NCBI GenBank assembly: GCA_934201655.1
Contig: CAKPXD010000034.1
Coordinates: 1 to 11,114 of the forward strand
Direction: 5' to 3'
Length of the DNA: 11,114 nt
DNA from: an uncultured Streptococcus sp.
Lineage (GTDB): Bacteria; Bacillota; Bacilli; Lactobacillales; Streptococcaceae
Under the pieces are notes generated by a model. It had not been told where the DNA came from. It made no database searches and saw nothing but the letters and a program-made list of their open reading frames with translations. The position numbers and the translations under genes were made by a program. Positions 1-5,472 of the stretch are shown piece by piece. Positions within the stretch are counted from its first letter, which is position 1, and every line of letters begins with the position of its first letter.

Positions 1-11
1 TTGAAATACAG

Positions 12-25
12 TGCAATATATTGCA
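12..25. other. 14-bp perfect palindrome in the left chromosomal flank
   Basis: TGCAATATATTGCA reads the same on both strands. It lies outside the element, upstream of the former rpmG terminator, and could be an operator for a gene beyond the window edge. No gene is visible here to attach it to. Confidence 0.35.
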
Positions 26-40
26 TTTTACAAAAAGAAA

Positions 41-72
41 AAAGCCTTTGAAATCAACGTTTCAAAGGCTTT
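41..72 (-). terminator. Former rpmG terminator (bidirectional hairpin)
   Basis: There is a perfect 13-bp inverted repeat (41-53 with 60-72) around a 6-nt loop. An A-rich run on the left becomes a U-tract on the minus strand, and a short T run follows on the plus strand. Before insertion it would have lain about 10 bp after the rpmG stop codon, so it is most simply the native rpmG terminator, now separated from its gene by the whole element. It can also stop plus-strand transcripts entering from the left. Confidence 0.85.
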
Positions 73-83
73 TTCCTACTTAA

Positions 84-100
84 TTATTTAACTTCTGTAA
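84..100. repeat. attL core, left copy of the 17-bp direct repeat
   Basis: TTATTTAACTTCTGTAA matches TTATTTCACTTCTGTAA at the right end at 16 of 17 positions, in the same orientation. On the minus strand it encodes the end of L33 (T-E-V-K-stop). The single difference is a synonymous Val codon, GTT here and GTG at the right end. Confidence 0.85.
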
Positions 101-159
101 GGGTTGAATAAGCGACCTATAAACGTTGTTATATCAAGGTCTACAGACGTTTGAGGTAA

Positions 160-195
160 AAAGGTAGTGATAAAGGTAGTGATAAAGGTAGTGAT
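160..195. repeat. Three tandem 12-bp repeats, probable integrase arm-binding sites (left)
   Basis: AAAGGTAGTGAT occurs three times without spacing at 160-171, 172-183 and 184-195. It lies between the left attachment core and the integrase stop codon. The same unit occurs twice near the right end in the same orientation. Tn916-family integrases bind short direct repeats inside each end through an N-terminal arm-binding domain, and that placement matches here. Confidence 0.75.
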
Positions 196-199
196 AAAA

Positions 200-1462
200 T
201 CACCCTGCTAGCTCTTCCATCTTACCTAGGAAAATATCCACTGCCTCAAATTTCTTTTTGGGAGCTAATTCAGCATAGGTATCCATAGTTGTTGTGATGG
301 ATTTATGCCCCATTCGATGTTGCAATTCCTTCCAGTTCATGCCAGCGTTTAGCATCATAGAGGCGTGTGTATGGCGGAAGAGATGGAAACCGTAATCTGG
401 TAAGCCTAGTGAGGATAAACGTCTCTTTAGAGTTGCACGTTCGTTTCTGTCACACATGTAGTTGCCGTAGATGGTTGGAAAAATGAGTTTGGATTTTGGT
501 AGACCATGTTTTTCAAAATACATGGTCATTTCTATGTGAAACTCTTTAAGGTTTTCCAATATTGATGGAGGTACAGCAACTTTACGATATCCAGAATCTG
601 TTTTAGGGGCTCGCTTACAAATCACCTCGCCTTTAATACCTAACCTTTTGTTAGCACTTTTCCACATCAGAGTTTTGCTAACAAGGATTTCATTTGTTTC
701 AAAATCTAGGTCAGACATTTCGAGTGCTAATAACTCGTTAATTCGTAGTGCAGATGCTAGCAAGGTATTACAAATGACTTTAAATCGTCTATTTGCTCGT
801 GTATTTGGTAATGTTTCAAGATAGGACAACCAGTGCTTTAGGTCATCATCGTGCAGTACCATGACACGTTCTTTACTTGACTTAGGCTTTGGTGGAATTT
901 TAATTGACTTGGCAGGATTGGTAGTCAAGCCGCAATTTGTAATTCCAAAGTCAAAAATATCACTGACTTTGTGGGCCATTGCTCCAAAATCCTTTGCACT
1001 CCCTTTGGGGGCTCGTGTTACACCAGAATCAACAGTTTTTTTTGCTTTTCTGGCGAGTTTGTTTATCCAAAGTTGCACATCAGAAGGCTCGATTTGGTCG
1101 GGCTTGTAGTCCCCGAAGTAGGGGATGATATAGGTATCCAGATAGCCACGTACTCGGTTTATCGTATTCTGTGAAGATACCCACGTTTTAAAATTGCTAA
1201 ACCAAATCTCAGCTAGACTTTCAAAGTTATCAATTTGAATAGTCTCTTTTACAGTGGACCCAGACTTTTCAAACTCAATCTTCGCTTCAACAATCTTACG
1301 ATCTAGAATCTTTAGAGTCGTAGCTGTAATTGTTTTAGTAATTCGTTTGTTAGTTTTTACGTCTGTTCCAATGTAGACACCTTTGATAGTGTAGCTGATA
1401 TTGCCGTTTTTCTTTGTTGTCTTTACAATCTTCTTGTTGTTGTGTTCAATAATCTCTTTCAT
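200..1462 (-). CDS. int: Tyrosine recombinase (site-specific integrase)
   Basis: This 420-aa Tn916/phage-type integrase catalyses integration and, with an excisionase, excision by strand exchange at the rpmG core. Residues about 20-65 form a small basic N-terminal domain of the arm-binding type, about 80-175 the SAM-like core-binding domain, and about 200-410 the catalytic domain. The full catalytic set is visible: R240 (SALRINELL), K287, H360 and R363 (HLFRHTH), H386 (RMGHKS) and nucleophile Y396 (TMDTYAEL). ATG at 1462 is preceded by AAAGG at good spacing. It is the last gene of the mobility block and lies directly beside attL, as expected for an integrase. An 87-bp gap containing a hairpin separates it from the excisionase-like gene, so its expression may be partly uncoupled. 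Nothing suggests inactivation. Confidence 0.96.
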   Translation of the reverse strand: MKEIIEHNNKKIVKTTKKNGNISYTIKGVYIGTDVKTNKRITKTITATTLKILDRKIVEAKIEFEKSGSTVKETIQIDNFESLAEIWFSNFKTWVSSQNTINRVRGYLDTYIIPYFGDYKPDQIEPSDVQLWINKLARKAKKTVDSGVTRAPKGSAKDFGAMAHKVSDIFDFGITNCGLTTNPAKSIKIPPKPKSSKERVMVLHDDDLKHWLSYLETLPNTRANRRFKVICNTLLASALRINELLALEMSDLDFETNEILVSKTLMWKSANKRLGIKGEVICKRAPKTDSGYRKVAVPPSILENLKEFHIEMTMYFEKHGLPKSKLIFPTIYGNYMCDRNERATLKRRLSSLGLPDYGFHLFRHTHASMMLNAGMNWKELQHRMGHKSITTTMDTYAELAPKKKFEAVDIFLGKMEELAG

Positions 1463-1491
1463 AACGCCTTTCGTATCCGGATAATCAAAAG

Positions 1492-1538
1492 GCTAGAACA
1501 GAACCCTCACATTCTTCATTTGATAGTTCTATTCTAGC
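1492..1538 (-). promoter_or_regulatory. Inverted repeat between excisionase-like gene and integrase
   Basis: Arms at 1492-1504 and 1526-1538 pair over 13 bp with one mismatch around a 21-nt loop. On the coding (minus) strand the hairpin is followed by CCTTTTG, a weak U-tract. It could attenuate read-through into int, act as a binding site, or be an RNA-processing structure. Confidence 0.45.
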
Positions 1539-1549
1539 ACATTTTAGAG

Positions 1550-1810
1550 TTAAGAAGTTAAATAACCAATCACGTCATCCATCTTATAATAGACGGTACG
1601 TGTGTTTTCAATCGGAGGTTCTAACCTCTTAAGACCAGTTTTTTCCCAAGACTTGAGAGTATTAGGAGATATCTTAAGGATGGAGAGTAGCTCCTTTTGG
1701 GTCACGATTCCAGCCGTCCGTAGGTATTCTTGCTGGTGCTGAATGAGACTGAGCAGACAGTTTAATAACTGTTCAATCTGGTTTAATGTTTCTAGTGTGT
1801 TAGTCTTCAT
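1550..1810 (-). CDS. Excisionase-like winged helix-turn-helix protein
   Basis: This 86-aa protein has an N-terminal helical, probably coiled-coil stretch (residues 1-30) followed by a MerR/excisionase-type HTH at about 37-59 (TQKELLSILKISPNTLKSW). A wing follows at 61-75 and the segment RTVYYKMDDVIGYL at the end. Small proteins of this kind encoded just before an integrase usually act as recombination directionality factors that bind the element's end and favour excision. The start at 1810 is chosen because GAGG lies 9 nt upstream and residues begin MKTNTLE. A longer in-frame reading to 1855 would run deep into rep without a comparable ribosome-binding site. The start overlaps the rep stop by 11 nt, so translation is probably coupled. 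A transcriptional regulator is the alternative. Confidence 0.75.
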   Translation of the reverse strand: MKTNTLETLNQIEQLLNCLLSLIQHQQEYLRTAGIVTQKELLSILKISPNTLKSWEKTGLKRLEPPIENTRTVYYKMDDVIGYLTS

Positions 1811-2390
1811 AGTCGTTTTCCTCGTTTCTAGGTCTAGAGTGTCTACGTGAATCAAGATACTTTGCGAAAAAGTAGGTCTTATCCATGATTAGCCCCAGTA
1901 GTTTAGGATTCTCAAGTCGTGCATATCTGACAAGGCTGTTAAACTCTAAGAAATTGTACTCTTCGATAACATCAATGACGGTAGATAGGAATTCGTCCTT
2001 ATTGTTACTGATGAGAAATTTCTCAAGGTCAAATCCACAACCAGATTCGACATCCTCAATGTTGTAAAGGGCCTTGTCAGGATTCTCAGCATGAATGAAG
2101 TAGTCATACATTCCCTTGGGAGACATGACAACTTCCACGTGAGCAGGAGTGTTTAGACTTTCTGTCAGCATGTCTGAGACTTGAGAGTAGCTTTTGAGAG
2201 AATCGAAGAAGAGAGCACCGTGCTTGTGGGCTTTCTTAAATTCACCGGTCTCCTTGTTCACGTCCTTATCATGCCATGGACTGAGAACAAAGGGGATGTG
2301 TAATTCCTCAAGGACTTCGATATAGTTTTCAGGTGCACTTTCCCTATAGAGCAGGAAAGCCCATTTGCTAGAACGCTTTTCTTTTTTCAA
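1800..2390 (-). CDS. RepB/Rep_2-family rolling-circle replication initiator or relaxase
   Basis: This 196-aa HUH-type endonuclease of the pMV158 RepB family (Rep_2) would nick the origin at 2438-2446 and start rolling-circle replication of the excised circle, possibly also transfer. The N-terminus (KWAFLLYRES) resembles RepB. Metal-ligand residues are H40 and D43 in HDKD, and H55 and H57 in KKAHKHG. The catalytic tyrosine is Y97 in MYDYFIH. These correspond to RepB H39, D42, H55, H57 and Y99 as I recall them. The length is close to RepB (about 210 aa). Initiation is at TTG (2390) with GAGG 9 nt upstream; the next in-frame Met is residue 74, which would delete the active site. Its origin hairpin lies about 30 bp upstream. 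Whether it mobilizes DNA or only replicates the element cannot be told from sequence. Confidence 0.88.
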   Translation of the reverse strand: MKKEKRSSKWAFLLYRESAPENYIEVLEELHIPFVLSPWHDKDVNKETGEFKKAHKHGALFFDSLKSYSQVSDMLTESLNTPAHVEVVMSPKGMYDYFIHAENPDKALYNIEDVESGCGFDLEKFLISNNKDEFLSTVIDVIEEYNFLEFNSLVRYARLENPKLLGLIMDKTYFFAKYLDSRRHSRPRNEENDYED

Positions 2391-2421
2391 TCTGTTTTAC
2401 CTCTTTTCGTGATTAATGATT

Positions 2422-2463
2422 ATTGATTGTAATGGGGGTCGTAGTAACCCCATTACAATCAAT
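2422..2463 (-). other. Rolling-circle double-strand origin / nick-site hairpin (candidate oriT)
   Basis: A perfect 16-bp inverted repeat (2422-2437 with 2448-2463) surrounds a 10-nt loop. On the minus strand, which codes for rep, the loop reads TTACTACGAC. TACTACG/AC is the nick sequence of pMV158-family plasmids as I recall it, and in pMV158 it also sits in a hairpin loop and is followed by C residues, as here. The predicted nick falls between the bases opposite 2440 and 2439. Confidence 0.85.
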
Positions 2464-2477
2464 CCGAGTTATGTAAG

Positions 2478-2526
2478 AAACGTCAGGGCATGTGGCCTTC
2501 ACTTCGTGAGCCATGCCCTAACGTTT
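2478..2526. repeat. Second large inverted repeat upstream of the nick hairpin
   Basis: Arms 2478-2491 and 2513-2526 pair at 13 of 14 positions. The interior can extend through GGC/GCC and TCAC/GTGA to a 3-nt loop. It begins about 10 bp after the membrane-protein stop codon on the minus strand and has no U-tract, so it is a poor intrinsic terminator. A Rep- or accessory-protein binding structure, part of oriT, or a single-strand origin are possible roles. Confidence 0.55.
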
Positions 2527-2536
2527 CCCTCTTTAC

Positions 2537-3157
2537 TTACCGACGAGTGGCTTTGAACACGAGTACATTTCCTTCTCTGCTAGGAAATGAAAAGATATAC
2601 TCGGGATTCATGGAAGCTAATTCTTCTTTGATGTCCTCGTTCATATCTTTCAGTATCTTTTGTGATTGTCGAGTCTTCGGATATTTTATGATGACCGTTA
2701 CACTGTTCTTGCGTATGTCTACAACTGTTTTTGACATCGAACGATTGAAGGTTACCAGAACAGGGTTGTACCTTTTGCTTGATTGTCGGTTATCGCTCGT
2801 ATCGATGTACTCAGAACTTTCATCTTGCCTAAGAAACCGCTTCATGTGAACTGTTTGACAGATGGAGTTTAGATAGTTCGGGACTGAGTCGTTTTTGTGT
2901 CGCTCGATGATATTCGTGCTGACAAGCGTTATAAATACAGTCATTGGAACGCAAGTTGCAAATGCTATACAGATAGCAAGCACCTGAAGAAGATTTTTCA
3001 ACCATAGAGAAAGTTGTTCGAAAAATGATGCATAGGAGACAGTAATAGAATGGCTAGCAAATGCTAATAGGAGAGACAATACAATACCGGCTAAAGCGAG
3101 GATAGCAGAGTGGAGGGTTAAGCTCAGCGTTGTTTGATAGTAGTTTTTATTCATCAT
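2537..3157 (-). CDS. Small two-helix membrane protein of the mobilization block
   Basis: I do not recognise a named family for this 206-aa protein. Two hydrophobic segments are clear, at about residues 11-33 and 55-85, followed by a soluble, charged C-terminal domain of about 120 residues. The chosen start (3157) overlaps the coupling-protein stop in an ATGA arrangement, and AAAGGA lies just upstream in that gene, so the two are translationally coupled. A position immediately between the coupling ATPase and the initiator suggests a membrane anchor or docking partner that links the ATPase, which has no transmembrane helix, to a host conjugation channel. That role is inferred from context only. 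Confidence 0.75.
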   Translation of the reverse strand: MMNKNYYQTTLSLTLHSAILALAGIVLSLLLAFASHSITVSYASFFEQLSLWLKNLLQVLAICIAFATCVPMTVFITLVSTNIIERHKNDSVPNYLNSICQTVHMKRFLRQDESSEYIDTSDNRQSSKRYNPVLVTFNRSMSKTVVDIRKNSVTVIIKYPKTRQSQKILKDMNEDIKEELASMNPEYIFSFPSREGNVLVFKATRR

Positions 3158-4233
3158 ACAATTCCTTTCGTCGTGTAATAGGTTGGGCATAACAGTGGCA
3201 GTACCTGATAAGGGTGCTCATTGTCGATAATTTGAATAAGCCCCGTGCCTTTACCAATGGGGATAACAATTCCTTCTGGGTCCAAATCTGGAAATAGGAA
3301 CTGAGTGGTCTTCTTATTGATATTCCCAATTTGTATGAGAACATTTAGTTGTTCTCGTACAGAGACGGGGATGGTTTGGTGGTCAAAACGTTGACTAACT
3401 AGTAAAAGGTGCACCCTTGTGGCCCGTCCAAGCAAAGCAATCTGTGATAGTAAGGAGAAAAAGGACTCTTTAATCGTCTTGTTGACTCCTTCAGAAAGAG
3501 CCAAAACTTCATCTATTACGATGGTCATATGGCTGAATTGATGGTCTGGATTCATATAGAGAATCTCTTGTCGTTGCTGAATCAACGTAAGGCAAGAACT
3601 AAGCTTCTCATTGATTTCAGATACAAAGTCTGACTTTGAACGATTCTTTTCAGGATGGATGACTGGAATCCTATTTTCTCTAGCCCACCGAGATGGGGTA
3701 TCGAATTTAGGGTCCACAATAATCAGGTCTGAGAAGTTCTTCAAAAGACTAAGGAAGTAAGTCAGAGTAAAGGATTTACCAGAGCCACTATTCCCAGCAA
3801 TGGCGAATGAAGTGACTTTGTTATAGTCAAGTGACAGATTCTTCATGATTGGAATGATGTGTTCCTTTTGGTTCTTTGAAAACCGTTCCAAGTCAGGAAT
3901 AATGAGACGTTCTGATACCCCTTTCTTCCAAGGGAAGAAGAGTCCACGCTGAACATGGATATCATCTGTATCAAGTGCCATGAAGTAAGCAGAGTTTTGC
4001 TTTAGGAGTGTAAAGCGAGGGTACAGTGATGCGTTAGCAATCAAAAAGATTTTCTGGTATAGTTCATCATCGATGATGTAACCTGCTGGCAAACGGGGAA
4101 CAAAGAGAAAGCCATCAGCTTCAATTTTTATATCAAAACTGTTTGTATAGCTGGTTTCTCCTTGCATGAGAGCTCCAAGCCCCATGTTGAGGCTTTGGAG
4201 CAGGAATTGAGAAAGTTCCTTTGTAGTCATCAT
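3154..4233 (-). CDS. FtsK/SpoIIIE-type DNA translocase, TcpA-like coupling protein
   Basis: This 359-aa P-loop ATPase has Walker A GNSGSGKS at residues 147-154 and Walker B TIVIDE ending at D241-E242. The FtsK/HerA-type segment GRATRVHLLLVSQR spans 269-282, including the sensor-like Q281. In Gram-positive ICEs and IMEs, TcpA-type proteins of this family recruit relaxase-bound DNA to the conjugation channel. This copy lacks the N-terminal transmembrane helices common in full-length coupling proteins, which fits reliance on the neighbouring membrane protein. Two adjacent ATG codons (4233 and 4230) follow a strong AAGGAGG; the second has the better spacing, so the true start may be one codon later. 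The start overlaps the upstream gene's stop by 4 nt. Similarity to chromosomal FtsK/SpoIIIE is limited to the motor domain. Confidence 0.9.
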   Translation of the reverse strand: MMTTKELSQFLLQSLNMGLGALMQGETSYTNSFDIKIEADGFLFVPRLPAGYIIDDELYQKIFLIANASLYPRFTLLKQNSAYFMALDTDDIHVQRGLFFPWKKGVSERLIIPDLERFSKNQKEHIIPIMKNLSLDYNKVTSFAIAGNSGSGKSFTLTYFLSLLKNFSDLIIVDPKFDTPSRWARENRIPVIHPEKNRSKSDFVSEINEKLSSCLTLIQQRQEILYMNPDHQFSHMTIVIDEVLALSEGVNKTIKESFFSLLSQIALLGRATRVHLLLVSQRFDHQTIPVSVREQLNVLIQIGNINKKTTQFLFPDLDPEGIVIPIGKGTGLIQIIDNEHPYQVLPLLCPTYYTTKGIV

Positions 4234-4544
4234 TTGACCTCCTTGATGTCAGATGCTCGGAAATAGACGTTGTAGTTAACCTCGCAGGCTTCAAGTCCTT
4301 CAAGCTCAACCATTGTCATATAATTTGGAAGCTCAACCTCAGATGTAAACTTAACCTGAAATGGAGGAAGCCCCTCTTGAGAGAACCACGTCTTGTAGGC
4401 AATGATTTCACCAGTAGGTTTTCCATCCTCAAATTTAATTTGAGGTTCTAGTTCTGTGCTGAGGCTGTAAAGAGCCTTTTTGTTGTTGATGTACTGCTGT
4501 GCAGTGGTAGCTGAGTAACCGCCTTTTCTTTTGTTTGTCTTCAT
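4230..4544 (-). CDS. Conserved small protein upstream of the coupling ATPase (DUF961/HelP-like position)
   Basis: This 104-aa soluble protein has a basic N-terminus (MKTNKRKGG) and a beta-rich-looking C-terminal half with alternating hydrophobic and charged residues (FQVKFTSEVELP, VYFRASDIKEV). I do not recognise it confidently. It occupies the place held by DUF961 proteins, such as ICEBs1 HelP, just before conQ/tcpA in related elements. HelP is a helicase-processivity factor for rolling-circle replication. Similar size and fold pattern make that a reasonable guess, but no diagnostic motif is visible. It starts at ATG 4544 behind AAAGGA with a slightly long spacing, and overlaps tcpA by 4 nt (ATGA). 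It is the first gene after an intrinsic terminator, so it probably begins the transfer operon. Confidence 0.7.
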   Translation of the reverse strand: MKTNKRKGGYSATTAQQYINNKKALYSLSTELEPQIKFEDGKPTGEIIAYKTWFSQEGLPPFQVKFTSEVELPNYMTMVELEGLEACEVNYNVYFRASDIKEVK

Positions 4545-4606
4545 AAGTTGTTTTTCCTTTCTTCTTTAAAGATTGGTAAGTTAGGTATGCTCGATTTCTT
4601 CGCTCA

Positions 4607-4626
4607 GTTATAGTCTTGAGAAGACT
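4607..4626 (-). promoter_or_regulatory. Possible -10 element with overlapping 6-bp inverted repeat
   Basis: On the minus strand TATAAC (4607-4612) could be a -10 for the transfer operon. It is abutted by the inverted repeat AGTCTT-GAG-AAGACT (4612-4626), which could be an operator. No convincing -35 exists at normal spacing, so the promoter is tentative. On the plus strand the same repeat is followed by five T and looks like a weak terminator. Confidence 0.3.
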
Positions 4627-4664
4627 TTTTAGTAGAGCATGTTAATCACCTCCTATCTATAAGG

Positions 4665-4696
4665 AGAAAAAAAGCAGGAAATTGGTAGTTCCTGCT
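4665..4696 (-). terminator. Rho-independent terminator of the sigma-like gene
   Basis: Arms 4673-4680 and 4689-4696 pair over 8 bp around an 8-nt loop. On the minus strand the hairpin is followed by seven T. It begins at the stop codon of the sigma-like gene and would insulate that gene from the transfer operon. The plus strand also has a T-rich run after it. Confidence 0.88.
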
Positions 4697-5159
4697 AATT
4701 ATTTTTTTCAAAGTAGTCTGCCAGTTCATCTTTTAAGAGTTGTAGGGCCCTTTGATAATGGGTTTGGACAGTCTTATGGCTTTTGAACCTGGTTTCTTTG
4801 GTGAGCTGTAGAGCAGATTTGCCTTCACAAACGATTCCTATAACAATGATGTAATCATCCTTCTCAAGTTTTTGAAGTGCTCTATCAATGACTTCTTTCT
4901 CTTCCTCTTTTAAGAGAGCTTCTATTGGATTGTCGCAGTTATCAGCGATAAGTTCGACGAGTTCGGTTTCACGCCCCTCAGTGGAAACGATGTGATTTAA
5001 ACTTGACAGTTGAACCTCACGGTCTTTCCTATAGAGATTCTCCATAGACTGGTCAAGTAGGCGTAATACCTCATCCCAGTCTTCGTTCGAAGCAGCAATA
5101 GCGATTTTTTCATCGCGACGACGTTCAACCTTTGAAGGTTGTTTTTTTAGTGTAACCAT
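4695..5159 (-). CDS. Sigma-70 region-4-like regulatory protein
   Basis: The 154-aa product has a basic N-terminus (KKQPSKVERRRDEK), an acidic helical middle, and a C-terminal domain at about residues 88-146. That domain resembles sigma-70 region 4: an ALQKLEKDD helix, then a helix-turn-helix around KSALQLTKETRFKSHKTVQTH and an RALQLLKDEL helix. There is no convincing region 2, so it may be an ECF-like remnant or a Tn916 Orf7-type regulator that binds promoters without being a full sigma factor. The start at 5159 is chosen because AAAGGAGA lies 7 nt upstream. An in-frame reading extends to 5249, but that stretch has no ribosome-binding site and looks non-coding. It is the first backbone gene, facing the cargo regulator across a divergent region. 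It probably controls the transfer operon. Confidence 0.72.
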   Translation of the reverse strand: MVTLKKQPSKVERRRDEKIAIAASNEDWDEVLRLLDQSMENLYRKDREVQLSSLNHIVSTEGRETELVELIADNCDNPIEALLKEEEKEVIDRALQKLEKDDYIIVIGIVCEGKSALQLTKETRFKSHKTVQTHYQRALQLLKDELADYFEKNN

Positions 5160-5243
5160 ATGATGGTCTCCTTTCAGTCCTTTTGTTGGACGGAAAGAAA
5201 CTGTTATGAGCCACACTGAATACCGATGGGATACAAAAAGGCA

Positions 5244-5330
5244 CACCAAATAAACGGATAAACAGATGCATGCAGAACTAGACTTTTTTTGTCTAAGTTT
5301 TCATACGTGTTTCAATCCGTCCGTTTGGTG
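5244..5330. repeat. Inverted pair of ATCCGT-N3-TTTGGTG motifs in the divergent control region
   Basis: The 16-nt motif ATCCGT-N3-TTTGGTG appears on the minus strand at 5244-5259 and on the plus strand at 5315-5330. The motif copies are separated by 55 bp and all 13 defined positions match. The right copy runs into the palindrome at 5325-5338. The layout suggests regulator binding sites. Confidence 0.55.
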
Positions 5331-5338
5331 GCCACCAA
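5325..5338. promoter_or_regulatory. 14-bp perfect palindrome, candidate operator
   Basis: TTGGTGGCCACCAA is perfectly self-complementary. It lies just downstream of the putative backbone promoter and about 135 bp before the cargo regulator. A dimeric HTH protein such as the XRE regulator could bind it. Confidence 0.5.
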
Positions 5339-5350
5339 TAGGACTATTAA

Positions 5351-5380
5351 ATATTAATTATCAAGATGCTTTCTTGACAA
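5351..5380 (-). promoter_or_regulatory. Candidate promoter of the sigma-like gene
   Basis: On the minus strand TTGTCA (5375-5380) and TAATAT (5351-5356) are 18 bp apart. The -35 overlaps a plus-strand TTGACA at 5374-5379, giving opposed promoter elements on the same bases. The leader to the start codon at 5159 would be about 185 nt. Confidence 0.45.
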
Positions 5381-5403
5381 CTCTATTAAATCAAATTTAG
5401 TTA

Positions 5404-5432
5404 TTGTTGTAGTTAGAAATAAATGGTAGAAT
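5404..5432 (+). promoter_or_regulatory. Extended -10 promoter of the XRE-type regulator
   Basis: TTGTTG (5404-5409) and TAGAAT (5427-5432) are 17 bp apart, with TGG directly before the -10 giving an extended -10. The start codon lies about 40 bp downstream, with AAGAGG (5461-5466) as ribosome-binding site. Confidence 0.65.
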
Positions 5433-5472
5433 ATTGATGAAAAATCTACCAACATATAAAAAGAGGTAATTT

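Larger units (their letters stand above)
5160..5472. other. Divergent intergenic control region between backbone and cargo
   Basis: This is a 313-bp stretch with no gene. It holds the ribosome-binding site of the sigma-like gene (5167-5174), an inverted motif pair, a 14-bp palindrome, a short TAGAC/GTCTA stem around a T run near 5279-5295, and promoter elements facing both ways. It is the only divergent gene boundary inside the element and the likely switch point between mobility and cargo expression. Confidence 0.6.

Noticed and set aside
160..195. Short tandem repeats as a CRISPR array
   Set aside because: The units are 12 bp and contiguous with no spacers, and the same unit recurs only at the other end of the element, so arm-binding sites fit better.
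861..1174. Plus-strand open frames inside the integrase region
   Set aside because: They lie fully antisense to a well-supported integrase with intact catalytic residues, lack ribosome-binding sites and encode low-complexity translations.
2490..2849. Plus-strand open frame of 119 codons over the origin hairpin and membrane-protein gene
   Set aside because: It starts in the non-coding hairpin and runs antisense to the membrane-protein gene, whose start, coupling and hydrophobic segments are convincing.
5160..5249. A 30-residue N-terminal extension of the sigma-like protein
   Set aside because: The internal ATG at 5159 has a strong AAAGGAGA at 7 nt. The extension has none, and its bases look like regulatory sequence.
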